Assembly (NCBI GenBank): GCA_014879875.1
Contig: JACSRF010000371.1
Span: 1 to 44,177 of the forward strand
Source of the DNA: Anaerolinea sp.
Lineage (GTDB): Bacteria > Chloroflexota > Anaerolineae > Promineifilales > Promineifilaceae
DNA: 44,177 bases
Reading direction: 5' to 3'
The position numbers were made by a program, and so were the translations under genes. Each line of letters begins with the position of its first letter. Positions within the stretch are counted from its first letter, which is position 1. A model generated the notes under the pieces. The model ran no database searches. It had not been told where the DNA came from and saw only the letters and a list, made by a program, of their open reading frames with translations. Below, piece after piece: positions 8,132 to 16,142 of this stretch.

Positions 8132-9046
8132 ATGAATACAGCAAATACCCCCACCATCACCGTTGCCGGCATCAAGAAGAGCTTCGGCCAGGTCAAAGCT
8201 GTGCAGGACGTCTCTTTTGAAGTGTATCCCGGCGAAATCTTCGGTCTGCTTGGACCCAACGGCGCGGGCAAAACAACCACCATCCGCATGATGCTGGACA
8301 TTTTCCGCCCCGATGGCGGCAGCGTCAGTATTCTCGGCGGCGACCTGACCGAGGCCAAAAAGCAGCGCATCGGTTACATGCCAGAAGATCGCGGCCTATA
8401 CAAAGATTTGAAGTTAGAGCCAACCCTCATTTTCCTGGCAACACTGAAAGGAATGGACGCTAACACCGCGAAAAAAGAGCTGGTAGGGTGGCTGAGACGT
8501 CTCGACCTGTATGATCACCGCGATAAGAAAGTCCAGGAACTGAGCAAAGGGATGCAGCAAAAGGCGCAGTTGATTGCCACCCTACTGCACAACCCAGACA
8601 TTATCATCGTGGACGAGCCGTTTTCCGGCCTGGACCCGGTGAACACGCGCCTGGCAAAGGTCATCCTTGAGGAACAGCGGCAAGCAGGCAAGACGATCAT
8701 CATGTCCACGCACCAGATGTACCAGGTAGAGGCGCTTAGTCAGCGGATTGTGTTGATTGACAACGGCCGTACCGTCCTCTACGGTCAGGTTGACGAGATT
8801 AAGCGCAACTTTGCCGGTAATGCCATCGAACTGGAAGGGCACGGCGACTTCACCGACCTGCCCGGCGTGCTTGAAACCCGCAGCCAAAACGGCGCCTATC
8901 ATCTGGCGCTCGCTCCCGGCGCCAGCCCGCAAAACGTCTTCCGCACCCTCGCCACCCGCGACGGCGTCAAAATCGAGCGCTTCGAGATCGCCGAACCCTC
9001 TCTGGATGATATTTTTGTCGCCGTTATCCAAGAGGGAAAGCGGTAG
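8132..9046 (+). CDS. ABC exporter ATPase, NatA-like
   Basis: 304-aa ATPase. Walker A GPNGAGKTTT (about 40-49), Q-loop GYMPEDRGLY (about 79-88), signature LSKGMQQK (about 136-143; LSxG variant), Walker B IIIVDEPFSGLD (about 158-169) and STHQM H-loop, then an about 80-residue C-terminal domain typical of NatA/EcsA/YhaQ exporters. ATG 8132 is chosen because GGAAGGA lies 5 nt upstream; the longer frame has no ribosome site. It opens a three-gene operon with two permeases. By family the complex would export Na+, a drug or a peptide; substrate unknown. The gap to the next gene (9047-9121) is a heptamer repeat array. Confidence 0.9.
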   Translation: MNTANTPTITVAGIKKSFGQVKAVQDVSFEVYPGEIFGLLGPNGAGKTTTIRMMLDIFRPDGGSVSILGGDLTEAKKQRIGYMPEDRGLYKDLKLEPTLIFLATLKGMDANTAKKELVGWLRRLDLYDHRDKKVQELSKGMQQKAQLIATLLHNPDIIIVDEPFSGLDPVNTRLAKVILEEQRQAGKTIIMSTHQMYQVEALSQRIVLIDNGRTVLYGQVDEIKRNFAGNAIELEGHGDFTDLPGVLETRSQNGAYHLALAPGASPQNVFRTLATRDGVKIERFEIAEPSLDDIFVAVIQEGKR

Positions 9047-9121
9047 ACCGTGAACCATAAGCCGTGAACCATCACGGATTACGGATTACGGATCACGGAT
9101 TACGGGCTATGGAGAAAAACC
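9047..9121 (+). repeat. Heptanucleotide tandem array inside the ABC operon
   Basis: The 75-bp spacer reads as successive 7-mers: CCGTGAA, CCATAAG, CCGTGAA, CCATCAC, then GGATTAC twice, GGATCAC, GGATTAC, GGGCTAT. The last unit runs into GGAGAAAAACC, which supplies the ribosome site of the next gene. Confidence 0.8.
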
Positions 9122-10327
9122 ATGCGTAACTTCTGGCTTTTAGCTAAACATGAATATCGCAAAATGGTCAGCAAGCGCAGCTTTTTGCTGGGCACGCTGG
9201 CTATCCCGTTTTTGATCATCGTCGTCATGGGATTGGTCATCTTTGTCGCCGTGCGCGGGGAAGACAAGCGCCCCATTGGTTACGTGGACCACGCCGGTAT
9301 CCTCAACGAGACTGTGCGCCCCCCGACCGGGATCAATGATGATATGGTCCCTATGCGCGCCTTCGCTGATGAAACGGCCGCCCAAACCGCCCTGGCCGCC
9401 GGCGACATTCAAGCCTACTACGTCCTCGCCGCCGATTACCTGACCACACGCGAACTGAATCGCTACTACTGGCAAGACGACACGGACGAAGCCGCCCGCA
9501 ATGATTTCGCTGACTTCATCCGCGCCAATCTGGCAGCGGCGCGGCCGGCGGAACTGCAAGAACTGCTCATTGATGGCCCGGAATTGACCGTGCGTTCGCT
9601 GGAAGGTGGCCGCGAAATCAGCAGCAGCAATCCGCTTGGTTTCATCATTCCTTTTGTGGCAGCCTTCCTCTTCATCTTTATCGTTATGGGATCGGCCGGC
9701 TATTTGCTGCAAGTGGTCACTGACGAAAAAGAGAATCGCACCATGGAAATGATGGTCACTTCTGTAACGCCAGTGCAGTTGATTGGCGGCAAAGCTTTGG
9801 GGCTAATGGGCGTTTCGTTGACACAGTTGTTTATCTGGCTGGTTGTCGCCGCCGTAGCCCTGGTCATTGGCGCCAATTACATACCGCAATTGCAAGATTT
9901 TACCGTTCCCTGGTCTTCACTGCTGATCATCGCCCTCTATTTCTTCCCTGCCTATGCGCTCATTGCCGGGATGATGACAGCCATTGGCAGCGCCGTCACC
10001 GAACTACAGCAAGGGCAGCAAATTGCCGGTATCTTGAACCTGCTCTTTATCTTCCCGTTTTTCTTCGTGGCGCTGATCATAGCAAAGCCAGACAGTCCAA
10101 TCCTGGTGGCGCTGACCCTGTTCCCCACCACGTCATTCATCACGATCATTATGCGCTGGGCCGTTAACGTCGTTCCCACCTGGCAGTTGGTCGCAAGCTG
10201 GCTGATCTTGGTGACAACGGCCGTTCTCAGCGTTTATGTCTCGGCCAAAATCTTCCGCGTCGGCATGTTGCGCTACGGGCAAAGCCTCAACCTGCGCGGT
10301 GTGTTGGCCGCCGTGCGCAGCCGGTAG
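9122..10327 (+). CDS. ABC exporter permease, NatB-like (first)
   Basis: 401-aa membrane protein of the ABC-2 family. One N-terminal membrane helix (about 21-45, with the FLLGTLAIPF motif), a large extracytoplasmic loop (about 46-175), then five or six helices from about residue 180 to 385. The cytoplasmic stretch TDEKENRTMEMMVTS (about 200-214) is the diagnostic NatB/YhaP motif that contacts the ATPase. It forms the transmembrane half of the exporter with the preceding ATPase and the following second permease, all in one operon. GGAGAAAAA lies just before the ATG. Substrate is unknown. Confidence 0.88.
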   Translation: MRNFWLLAKHEYRKMVSKRSFLLGTLAIPFLIIVVMGLVIFVAVRGEDKRPIGYVDHAGILNETVRPPTGINDDMVPMRAFADETAAQTALAAGDIQAYYVLAADYLTTRELNRYYWQDDTDEAARNDFADFIRANLAAARPAELQELLIDGPELTVRSLEGGREISSSNPLGFIIPFVAAFLFIFIVMGSAGYLLQVVTDEKENRTMEMMVTSVTPVQLIGGKALGLMGVSLTQLFIWLVVAAVALVIGANYIPQLQDFTVPWSSLLIIALYFFPAYALIAGMMTAIGSAVTELQQGQQIAGILNLLFIFPFFFVALIIAKPDSPILVALTLFPTTSFITIIMRWAVNVVPTWQLVASWLILVTTAVLSVYVSAKIFRVGMLRYGQSLNLRGVLAAVRSR

Positions 10328-10378
10328 AACCATGAACGGGCTACGGATTACGGACTACGGACTACGGAGCAAAAAACC
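10328..10378 (+). repeat. Short heptamer array between the two permease genes
   Basis: The 51-bp spacer contains ACGGATT followed by two ACGGACT units and ACGGAG, the same 7-nt family as in the previous spacer. A GGAG 8 nt before the next ATG is again supplied by the array end. Confidence 0.75.
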
Positions 10379-11647
10379 ATGCGTAACATCTTCATCGTTC
10401 TCAAACACGAATTTCTCACCACCATTCGCAAGCCATCCTTTTGGGTGACTACCCTTTTGCTGCCAGGCATGATCATTTTAATGAACGTTGGCACACAAGT
10501 TATGTCCAGGGAAGCGTTCACCAATGAGAATCAACTCGTTCCCGGCACAGACCTGAGCGCGCAAACGCAAACGCAAACCACAGCCGCCCACTCCCCGGTC
10601 ATCGGCTACGTGGATGAAGCCGGCATTCTGACACAATTGCCCCCCAGCCTGCCACCGGGACTGCTGCAAGAATACGCCAGCGAAACGGCCGCCACCGCCG
10701 CTATCAACGCCAGGGAAATTGACGAATATTACCTGATTCCGGCCAATTTTTTGCAAAAGCGGGACGTACTGCTCGTCAGCCGCGAGTTTTCTCCCTTTAA
10801 CGTGGGCACGCAAGAGTTTTTCAATTACGTCATTGCCTATGGGTTGACGGGCGATGAAGCGGAAGCGGCCGTTTACATCAACCCCACCTTTTCCATTTAC
10901 CCACGCAACCTGGCCCCGCAAGAAGCGCGTCCCAGCAGCGGCAGCGATAACCCCTTGACCTTTTTTGTCCCCTTCGCCGTCATGTTCATCTTCTTCTTCC
11001 TCATCACCATGAGCAGCGGCTTCATGCTGCAAAGCGTGACGCGCGAAAAGGAAAACCGCACCGCCGAAGTGCTGCTGGTTAGCTTGCGTCCGCGTGAACT
11101 GATGCTGGGCAAGGTACTCGGTTTAAGCGGGGTCGCCCTGTTGCAAATGGGAATCTGGTTTGGCGGTGGCATGATGGCCCTGGAACGTGTACAACAAATG
11201 ATGGAAATGTTCTCCTCCTTTACGCTGCCTGCCGGGTTCGTCATTTGGGGCATCTGCTTCTTTGTGCTAGGCTACCTGCTCTACGCCTCGCTGATGGGCG
11301 CAGTCGGTGCGCTCGCCCCCAATGCCCGCGAAGGCGGCCAATTTACCTTCGTCATTTTACTGCCGTTGATGATTCCCTTGTGGCTGAACTTCGTTTTTAT
11401 CCAATCCCCCAACGGCATGCTGGCAACGACCCTCAGCCTGATTCCCTTCACTGCGCCCGTGGCGATGATGACACGTATGGCGGCCACGACCGTGCCTATC
11501 TGGCAGATTATCGTCAGCCTGGGCGGGTTGGCGCTGACCACTTACCTGTTTGTGCTGCTGGCAGCGCGCTTCTTCCGCGCCGACACCCTGCTTTCTAACG
11601 TTTCTTTACATTGGAAACGACTCTTCACCGAGCTGCGCCGCGCCTGA
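10379..11647 (+). CDS. ABC exporter permease, NatB-like (second)
   Basis: 422-aa paralogue of the preceding permease. Same plan: N-terminal helix (about 17-36), long extracytoplasmic domain (about 37-185) containing an Ala/Thr/Gln-rich stretch, then multiple helices. The cytoplasmic motif VTREKENRTAEVLLVS (about 221-236) aligns with the first permease. It completes a likely heterodimeric NatAB-like exporter, and the operon ends in a strong hairpin 20 bp downstream. The two permeases probably arose by tandem duplication, but they are too diverged for this to be recent. Confidence 0.88.
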   Translation: MRNIFIVLKHEFLTTIRKPSFWVTTLLLPGMIILMNVGTQVMSREAFTNENQLVPGTDLSAQTQTQTTAAHSPVIGYVDEAGILTQLPPSLPPGLLQEYASETAATAAINAREIDEYYLIPANFLQKRDVLLVSREFSPFNVGTQEFFNYVIAYGLTGDEAEAAVYINPTFSIYPRNLAPQEARPSSGSDNPLTFFVPFAVMFIFFFLITMSSGFMLQSVTREKENRTAEVLLVSLRPRELMLGKVLGLSGVALLQMGIWFGGGMMALERVQQMMEMFSSFTLPAGFVIWGICFFVLGYLLYASLMGAVGALAPNAREGGQFTFVILLPLMIPLWLNFVFIQSPNGMLATTLSLIPFTAPVAMMTRMAATTVPIWQIIVSLGGLALTTYLFVLLAARFFRADTLLSNVSLHWKRLFTELRRA

Positions 11648-11668
11648 ACCGCTTGTGTGTGGTATTTG

Positions 11669-11701
11669 CAAACGGCCGTATCGTCAAGATACGGCCGTTT
11701 G
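11669..11701 (+). terminator. Perfect 14-bp hairpin closing the ABC operon
   Basis: Arms 11669-11682 and 11688-11701 pair without mismatch around a GTCAA loop. Each arm contains one ACGGCCGT octamer, so the terminator is built from two inverted copies of the dispersed palindrome. No long T-run follows, but the stem is very stable. Confidence 0.75.
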
Positions 11702-11731
11702 CCCTTCCCTCTTCCTCCCTGTTCGTTTTTA

Positions 11732-11740
11732 TGATATAAT
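11732..11740 (+). promoter_or_regulatory. Extended -10 promoter for the helix-hairpin-helix gene
   Basis: TGATATAAT is a perfect extended -10 (TGn plus TATAAT) with no good -35. It lies about 62 bp before the start codon, giving a leader of about 55 nt. Confidence 0.55.
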
Positions 11741-11801
11741 GCAGTGCGTCATAACATAATACGCATGAGGATGCGCAGCAAGCGCCCTCCTGGAGGTAAA
11801 G

Positions 11802-12155
11802 ATGGAACAAGCAATAGCCTTAACCGGTGCAGAGTTAAAAGAATTACTCAATCCCAAAAACGCGGTGAAAGTCCTGGTCGGGTTGTCAGGTCTGTTATTT
11901 GAAAAAATTGACAAACCGGCGCAACACAATGGAGATAAAGCAGAAACAGCAGCGCCAACGGCCGTTGCCGAAGATGACTTAACCCGCATCAACGGCATTG
12001 GCCCCACATTCGCGCAGCGGCTCAAGGAAGCGGGCATTACCAGCTTCCAAAAGCTGGCCGAGTTGACGCCTGACTATCTCAAAGAAGTGACAAAAGCGGC
12101 CGATTGGCAGGCAGACCCGGCCGCCTGGATCGCCCAGGCCAAAGCGTTGGCCTAA
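11802..12155 (+). CDS. Small helix-hairpin-helix protein
   Basis: 117-aa soluble protein with an excellent ribosome site (GGAGGTAAAG). The C-terminal 60 residues contain DLTRINGIGPTFAQRLKEAG (about 59-78) and a following ITSFQKLAELTP, a helix-hairpin-helix of the Rad51-N/Pol beta/DUF4332 type seen in DNA-binding and ribosomal-protein-fused modules. The N-terminal half (about 1-55) contains a VLVGLSGLLFEKIDK segment and an Ala/Glu-rich linker. It could bind DNA non-specifically or mediate protein contacts; no catalytic residues are seen. Its own promoter and hairpin flank it, so it is monocistronic. Confidence 0.75.
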   Translation: MEQAIALTGAELKELLNPKNAVKVLVGLSGLLFEKIDKPAQHNGDKAETAAPTAVAEDDLTRINGIGPTFAQRLKEAGITSFQKLAELTPDYLKEVTKAADWQADPAAWIAQAKALA

Positions 12156-12172
12156 ACGCCAGATAACGAGCA

Positions 12173-12213
12173 AGGTCGGCAAGGTTTTGGTCAAAAAAAA
12201 ACCTCGCCGACCT
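12173..12213 (+). terminator. Hairpin terminator after the helix-hairpin-helix gene
   Basis: 8-bp outer stem, one mismatch, then a 7-bp inner stem with A-rich loop, starting 17 bp after the stop codon. It lacks a clear T-tract downstream. Confidence 0.55.
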
Positions 12214-12292
12214 CAAACTATAACAACTTGCCAAACTTTTGCATGATTTGTCATCAATCATGATATACTGTCACAAACTACCCCAGAAGCCC

Positions 12293-12325
12293 AAAAACTC
12301 AATTTCTTGAAGAAGTTGAATTTTT
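12293..12325 (+). terminator. Intrinsic terminator or attenuator in the GAF gene leader
   Basis: Arms AAAAACTCAATTTCTT and AAGAAGTTGAATTTTT pair over about 14 bp with one mismatch and one G-U, and end in five T. It lies about 170 bp upstream of the GAF start and downstream of a TATACT -10 candidate. Confidence 0.5.
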
Positions 12326-12494
12326 AACGGTACCCAAAAACCATTTCCTGCATCGCCTATTCACCGCACCAATTTGCGATGGGAATTTCATGAACGGTGG
12401 GTACACCCCCACAAATGAAAAGCAGAGATTAGGGGATTTTGCCCATATCATATCCCTCCATCCCCTCATCCTCGCTATTTCTGAGGAGTTGGTG

Positions 12495-13184
12495 ATGAAA
12501 TCATTATTCGGTCAACCCAAAGAGAAGACAAGACAGACAGTAGCAGAGCGCGATGCGCTGCTGCAAATGAAACTGCACAACCTGCAAAACGAGAACACGC
12601 GGCTGAAAGAAGAAGCCGAAAAGCTAGAAGATCAGGTTGTGAAGCTGAGGTTGCAACTGCGCGCCATCAAAACCCTGCAAGAAGCATCCATGACCATCAC
12701 TGCACACACAAATGTTGTCTCCCTGCTGGAACGTGTGCTGCAATCAGCCTTACTCAGCATTGGGGCCAGTGATGGGTCATTAATGCTGGTAGACGAAGCG
12801 ACCAATGAACTGGTCTTCGCCGTTGTCCACGGCCAGGTCAAGAACTCATTGGTCGGCCATCGCCTGCCGCTTGGCGTCGGGATTGCCGGATGGGTAGCCA
12901 CGCAGCGTGAAGCCGTCGTCATCCCTGACGTCCACCGCGACCCCCGGTTTTCCGCAGACGTGGACCGCACGTTCCAATTTCAAACACGCTCTATGGTTTG
13001 TGTTCCCATTGTGGCAAACGACCGAATTCTAGGGGTTTTCCAGGCCATTAATAAGTTTGAAGACCTGCCATTCGATGAATCTGACATGGCAATCATGAAT
13101 GTAGTGGCGCAACTGACAGCCACCACCATTCTCAAAGCTGAAGCAGTCGCTATGGCTCAAGACGCGCAAAAAACAGAGGCTTGA
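12495..13184 (+). CDS. Coiled coil plus GAF domain signalling protein
   Basis: 229-aa protein starting at ATG 12495 (TGAGGAG 8 nt upstream). Residues about 15-60 are a coiled coil rich in Leu, Glu, Lys and Gln. Residues about 70-225 form a GAF domain: SLLERVLQSALLSIGASDGSL at its start, then LPLGVGIAGWVA and DVHRDPRFS in the ligand-binding face, and a final helix. No HD-GYP, GGDEF or kinase domain follows, so it is a stand-alone GAF module that may bind a small ligand and regulate a partner through the coiled coil. Its 3' end overlaps the convergent secreted hydrolase gene by 35 bp. Confidence 0.85.
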   Translation: MKSLFGQPKEKTRQTVAERDALLQMKLHNLQNENTRLKEEAEKLEDQVVKLRLQLRAIKTLQEASMTITAHTNVVSLLERVLQSALLSIGASDGSLMLVDEATNELVFAVVHGQVKNSLVGHRLPLGVGIAGWVATQREAVVIPDVHRDPRFSADVDRTFQFQTRSMVCVPIVANDRILGVFQAINKFEDLPFDESDMAIMNVVAQLTATTILKAEAVAMAQDAQKTEA

Positions 13185-14502
13185 AGTCGTGAGCGAGCAC
13201 AGCGTCGCGTTTCGCGTTGCCGGCAAAGCGTTCATATAACCACGTCGGCGTCACTGGGGCAAACAACGATGGGTCAATGCGCCCACGTCCTGGCGTCACG
13301 CCAAAGTAATGGCTCCTGCTGTAATCCATTAACGGCGCAATGAGCCGCTGCGCCTGGTCAGCAATGCCATCAAACCCGGGGCCAAGATACCAGATCGCTG
13401 CCCCTTTCACTTCTGGATAAGCGGCATAGAGCCAGGAAGCCCAGGCCAGGTCTTCCATCGCCGCCGCCACGTCGGGCACGTGAACCGCTTCCCACCCCCA
13501 CTCCGTAATAAGCACCGTTGGTCGGGGGATGTTATGCTGGTCACATATCATGAACAAGAATTGAAAACGACCGACCAGATATGGATACCAGCGCGTGATC
13601 TGGTCTACCGTCAGGCTGTATTCATGCAGGGCAATGGCAACCTGATTCGGGCGCGCCGCAGCAAAGCGCAAGAAGGCCAGCATCGCCGGGGATTGCCAAT
13701 GCGCCGGTTCCGGTTCACCGGTAGACCAACCAAAGGCCGCCCATTTGTAACCATCGGCCAGCGCCAACTGCGCCGTCTCCAGGGCAAACAAGGCCAGCCA
13801 CTCGGCCCGGTTTTTGTCCACCTCGTTCACCGTTTCCACCCAGGTCAATGCCGGGTCTAATTCTGCGGGGAAGTGCGCTTTGTGCCATTGCCAATGCTCA
13901 AAGGCGGCATCTGCCGGGGACTTACCGTAATCAGGCACGTCTGGATTGCCAGAAGGGGGCGGATTAGCGCCAGGCGGTACGATGCTGCGACGAAATATGG
14001 CAATGTGCGGTATGTCACTCTGGCGCATGATCAGTTGCGCTTCGTAAACGCCGGTAAGCGTATCAACGCTTTTGACCACAAAGGGCACGCCAGCAGCATC
14101 CAATTGATACAGCGAATCCACCAGCCCGGTCGGGTTGCCGCCTGGCCCGGCGTGAAAGCCCAATTTACTAAATCCCAGGCTTAACCCTTCTTGCCGCAGC
14201 TCTAGCTGCACGGCCGTAAAATCAATCGGTGGCGTCCCGCTCAAGATGAGCGGCGGCGGTAAGGGGTCTGGCGCTGGCGGGACAAACAGCAATGGCAGGT
14301 AGAGCGTACCGGTAATTGTGTCGGTAATGGAACTGCTTGCGGCCGTCTGGCCTGGCGCAATGGAGTAAGGCGCAGATAATGAGGCATACACCGCTGCCGG
14401 ATGAACGGAAACGGCCGTTACCACCCCTAGCAGTAATCCTCCCAAAAGAAAAGCACGGGGAACGCAATTTCCCCGTGTTTGCCTCATTCCATTCATGAAC
14501 AC
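13150..14502 (-). CDS. Secreted glycoside-hydrolase-like protein, GH-A clan fold
   Basis: 450-aa protein with an N-terminal signal sequence (hydrophobic LLGGLLLGVVTAVSV, about 19-33; cleavage near AVYAS). A Pro-rich linker (about 70-92) precedes a TIM-barrel-like domain. WVETVNEVD (221-229) places an Asn-Glu pair as in the acid/base strand 4 of clan GH-A, and VLITEWGWE (330-338) places a Glu where the strand 7 nucleophile lies. Residues FHAGP and ALHEYS would be other barrel strands. No specific GH family can be named; GH39-like or a Chloroflexi-specific family are options. Start could be 14502 or the ATG at 14493; neither has a strong ribosome site. The CBS gene upstream ends 7 bp away, so they may be co-transcribed. 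Confidence 0.7.
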   Translation of the reverse strand: MFMNGMRQTRGNCVPRAFLLGGLLLGVVTAVSVHPAAVYASLSAPYSIAPGQTAASSSITDTITGTLYLPLLFVPPAPDPLPPPLILSGTPPIDFTAVQLELRQEGLSLGFSKLGFHAGPGGNPTGLVDSLYQLDAAGVPFVVKSVDTLTGVYEAQLIMRQSDIPHIAIFRRSIVPPGANPPPSGNPDVPDYGKSPADAAFEHWQWHKAHFPAELDPALTWVETVNEVDKNRAEWLALFALETAQLALADGYKWAAFGWSTGEPEPAHWQSPAMLAFLRFAAARPNQVAIALHEYSLTVDQITRWYPYLVGRFQFLFMICDQHNIPRPTVLITEWGWEAVHVPDVAAAMEDLAWASWLYAAYPEVKGAAIWYLGPGFDGIADQAQRLIAPLMDYSRSHYFGVTPGRGRIDPSLFAPVTPTWLYERFAGNAKRDAVLAHDFKPLFFARLEP

Positions 14503-14509
14503 AATTCAA

Positions 14510-15157
14510 CTAACAGCAGGAGCGCACGTCAATCACCTGCAACACGTGCGGCTGTATCTTCTCCAACACCACTGCTTCAGCCAACCCTGCTACCTTAAAC
14601 GTGACCAGTTTATTATCCGGGCTATCACCGGCAAACTGCCCAAAGGCCACAAAACTACCGCCCGCTTCGGAAACAGCATGGGTTAAGGCGCTCAATTCAC
14701 CCCGTTTATCCGGCACCAGAGCTGTCACCCGGATACCCTCTTCACGCGCCCCCATCAATTCCAGGAAAATTTTGAACAAGTCGGTTTCTGTAATCAACCC
14801 AATGACTTGACCGTCGCGCATCACCGGCATACCACCAATCTTGTTCTGCGCCATCGCATACGCCGCTTCTTCAATCGGCGTATCTTCCGTAACGGTCAAT
14901 ACCTTGCCGGTCATCACGTCCTTTACCTTCACCTGGCCGATCAGGTAATTCATTTCCCAGACGCTAAGGGTAGTCGCATCAGAAGGAGCAGCATTCAACA
15001 AATCCTTATCGGACACAATACCAATCAATTTACCGTGCTTATCCAACACCGGTGTCCGGCGAATACTTTTATCCTGCATTAACTTCAAACACTCCATAAT
15101 CGGCATATCCGGGCCAACAAAAATGACGGGAGAGGACATTCTTTCTTTAACGAGCAT
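14510..15157 (-). CDS. CBS-pair protein with C-terminal ACT-like domain, AcuB type
   Basis: 215-aa cytoplasmic protein. Two CBS motifs span residues about 1-60 (MSSPVIFVGPDMPIMECL, GIVSDKDLL) and 78-135 (DVMTGKVLTVTEDTP, GLITETDLF), and residues about 145-212 form an ACT-like fold. This is the AcuB layout, a nucleotide-sensing regulatory module. The protein ends in Cys-Cys. AAAGGAGT lies 7 nt before the ATG. Separated by 7 bp from the downstream secreted hydrolase gene. The partner enzyme or adenosyl ligand cannot be inferred. Confidence 0.88.
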   Translation of the reverse strand: MLVKERMSSPVIFVGPDMPIMECLKLMQDKSIRRTPVLDKHGKLIGIVSDKDLLNAAPSDATTLSVWEMNYLIGQVKVKDVMTGKVLTVTEDTPIEEAAYAMAQNKIGGMPVMRDGQVIGLITETDLFKIFLELMGAREEGIRVTALVPDKRGELSALTHAVSEAGGSFVAFGQFAGDSPDNKLVTFKVAGLAEAVVLEKIQPHVLQVIDVRSCC

Positions 15158-15368
15158 GAGGGACTCCTTTTCTTTGATTCAGCAGTTTTCTCAAAAATTG
15201 CTTGCAGTCAGCAATCAAGCAAGCTGCACTGATCTCAATTATAGACCATGTAACCTAAATGGTATATCAGAGTGATGAACCATGCCCAGGCTTTTTCGCC
15301 CTATCCCTTGCTCCACATGTATGCCCCTTATACAATCAGATCATTATCTAATAGGAATGATCACACTT

Positions 15369-16142
15369 ATGCTTCTTGCCATTGACATTGGTAATACGAA
15401 CATCACTCTGGGATTCTGGGATGGTCAGGCATGGCAGCAGCAATGGCGACTGTCCACCGTGCATGAGAAAACGGCCGACGAATATGGTCTTGTTTTGCGC
15501 GGATTGCTGCAGGAAACAGGTGGACTGAAGGCAGTCCATCACGCTATTTTTTGCAGCGTCGTCCCCACGCTGTCCTCAACCTTAGCTGAAGCCAGCCGCC
15601 GTTACCTGGCCTGTGATGCCCTGGAAATCAATTACCTCTCCAATTTAGGAATCCAGATACGTACCGATAATCCGGCGGCCGTTGGCGCAGACCGGTTGGT
15701 AAATGCCGCCGCCGCGCATATGCTTTGGCGTGAGCCGGCCATTGTTGTGGACATGGGCACAGCGACCAAGTTAGATGTGATCACGGCCGCCGGTGAATTT
15801 TTAGGCGGCGTCATTGCCCCCGGTTTACGGTTGGCTGCGGATGCGCTGTCCGGCCGCGCCGCCAGGTTGAGCCACGTCGCTCTGGAAGCGCCGCCGCGCG
15901 TGTTGGGGCGCAATACTGTCCATGCAATGCAGTCGGGCTTGATTTTTGGCTACGTCAGCCTGATCGAAGGGTTGTTACATCGTCTGCAACAAGAACACCC
16001 AGACCAACACCGGCCGCTGCGCGTGATTGGCACGGGCGGCCTGATCCATTTAATCGCGCCGCACACCACCACCATTACCGATGTTGACCCGTGGCTGACA
16101 CTGACCGGCCTGCGTCTGATTTATGAGAGGATAACGCGGTGA
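15369..16142 (+). CDS. coaX: Type III pantothenate kinase
   Basis: 257-aa CoaX, the first enzyme of coenzyme A synthesis, ATP-dependent phosphorylation of pantothenate. Motifs: LLAIDIGNTN (2-11) for phosphate binding, GADRLVNAAAA (about 102-112), and VDMGTATKLDVI (about 125-136) for the second phosphate loop; GGVIAPGL and RVIGTGGL follow. The family normally has 250-260 residues, which supports ATG 15369; an ATG at 15357 is in frame but lies right on the AGGA sequence. Its TGA overlaps the GTG start of the next gene (GTGA), so translation is coupled. Confidence 0.95.
   Translation: MLLAIDIGNTNITLGFWDGQAWQQQWRLSTVHEKTADEYGLVLRGLLQETGGLKAVHHAIFCSVVPTLSSTLAEASRRYLACDALEINYLSNLGIQIRTDNPAAVGADRLVNAAAAHMLWREPAIVVDMGTATKLDVITAAGEFLGGVIAPGLRLAADALSGRAARLSHVALEAPPRVLGRNTVHAMQSGLIFGYVSLIEGLLHRLQQEHPDQHRPLRVIGTGGLIHLIAPHTTTITDVDPWLTLTGLRLIYERITR

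Larger units (their letters stand above)
12156..12494 (+). other. 338-bp gap with two hairpins and a candidate promoter
   Basis: A long hairpin at 12173-12213 (arms AGGTCGGC/GCCGACCT plus AGGTTTT/AAAACCT) can end the preceding gene. A -10-like TATACT lies at 12265-12270 with TTGCAT 19 bp upstream. A second hairpin (12293-12325, about 14 bp with one mismatch, followed by TTTTT) lies after that promoter and before the GAF gene. An ATG at 12390 is in frame with the GAF gene but lacks a ribosome site. Confidence 0.5.
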
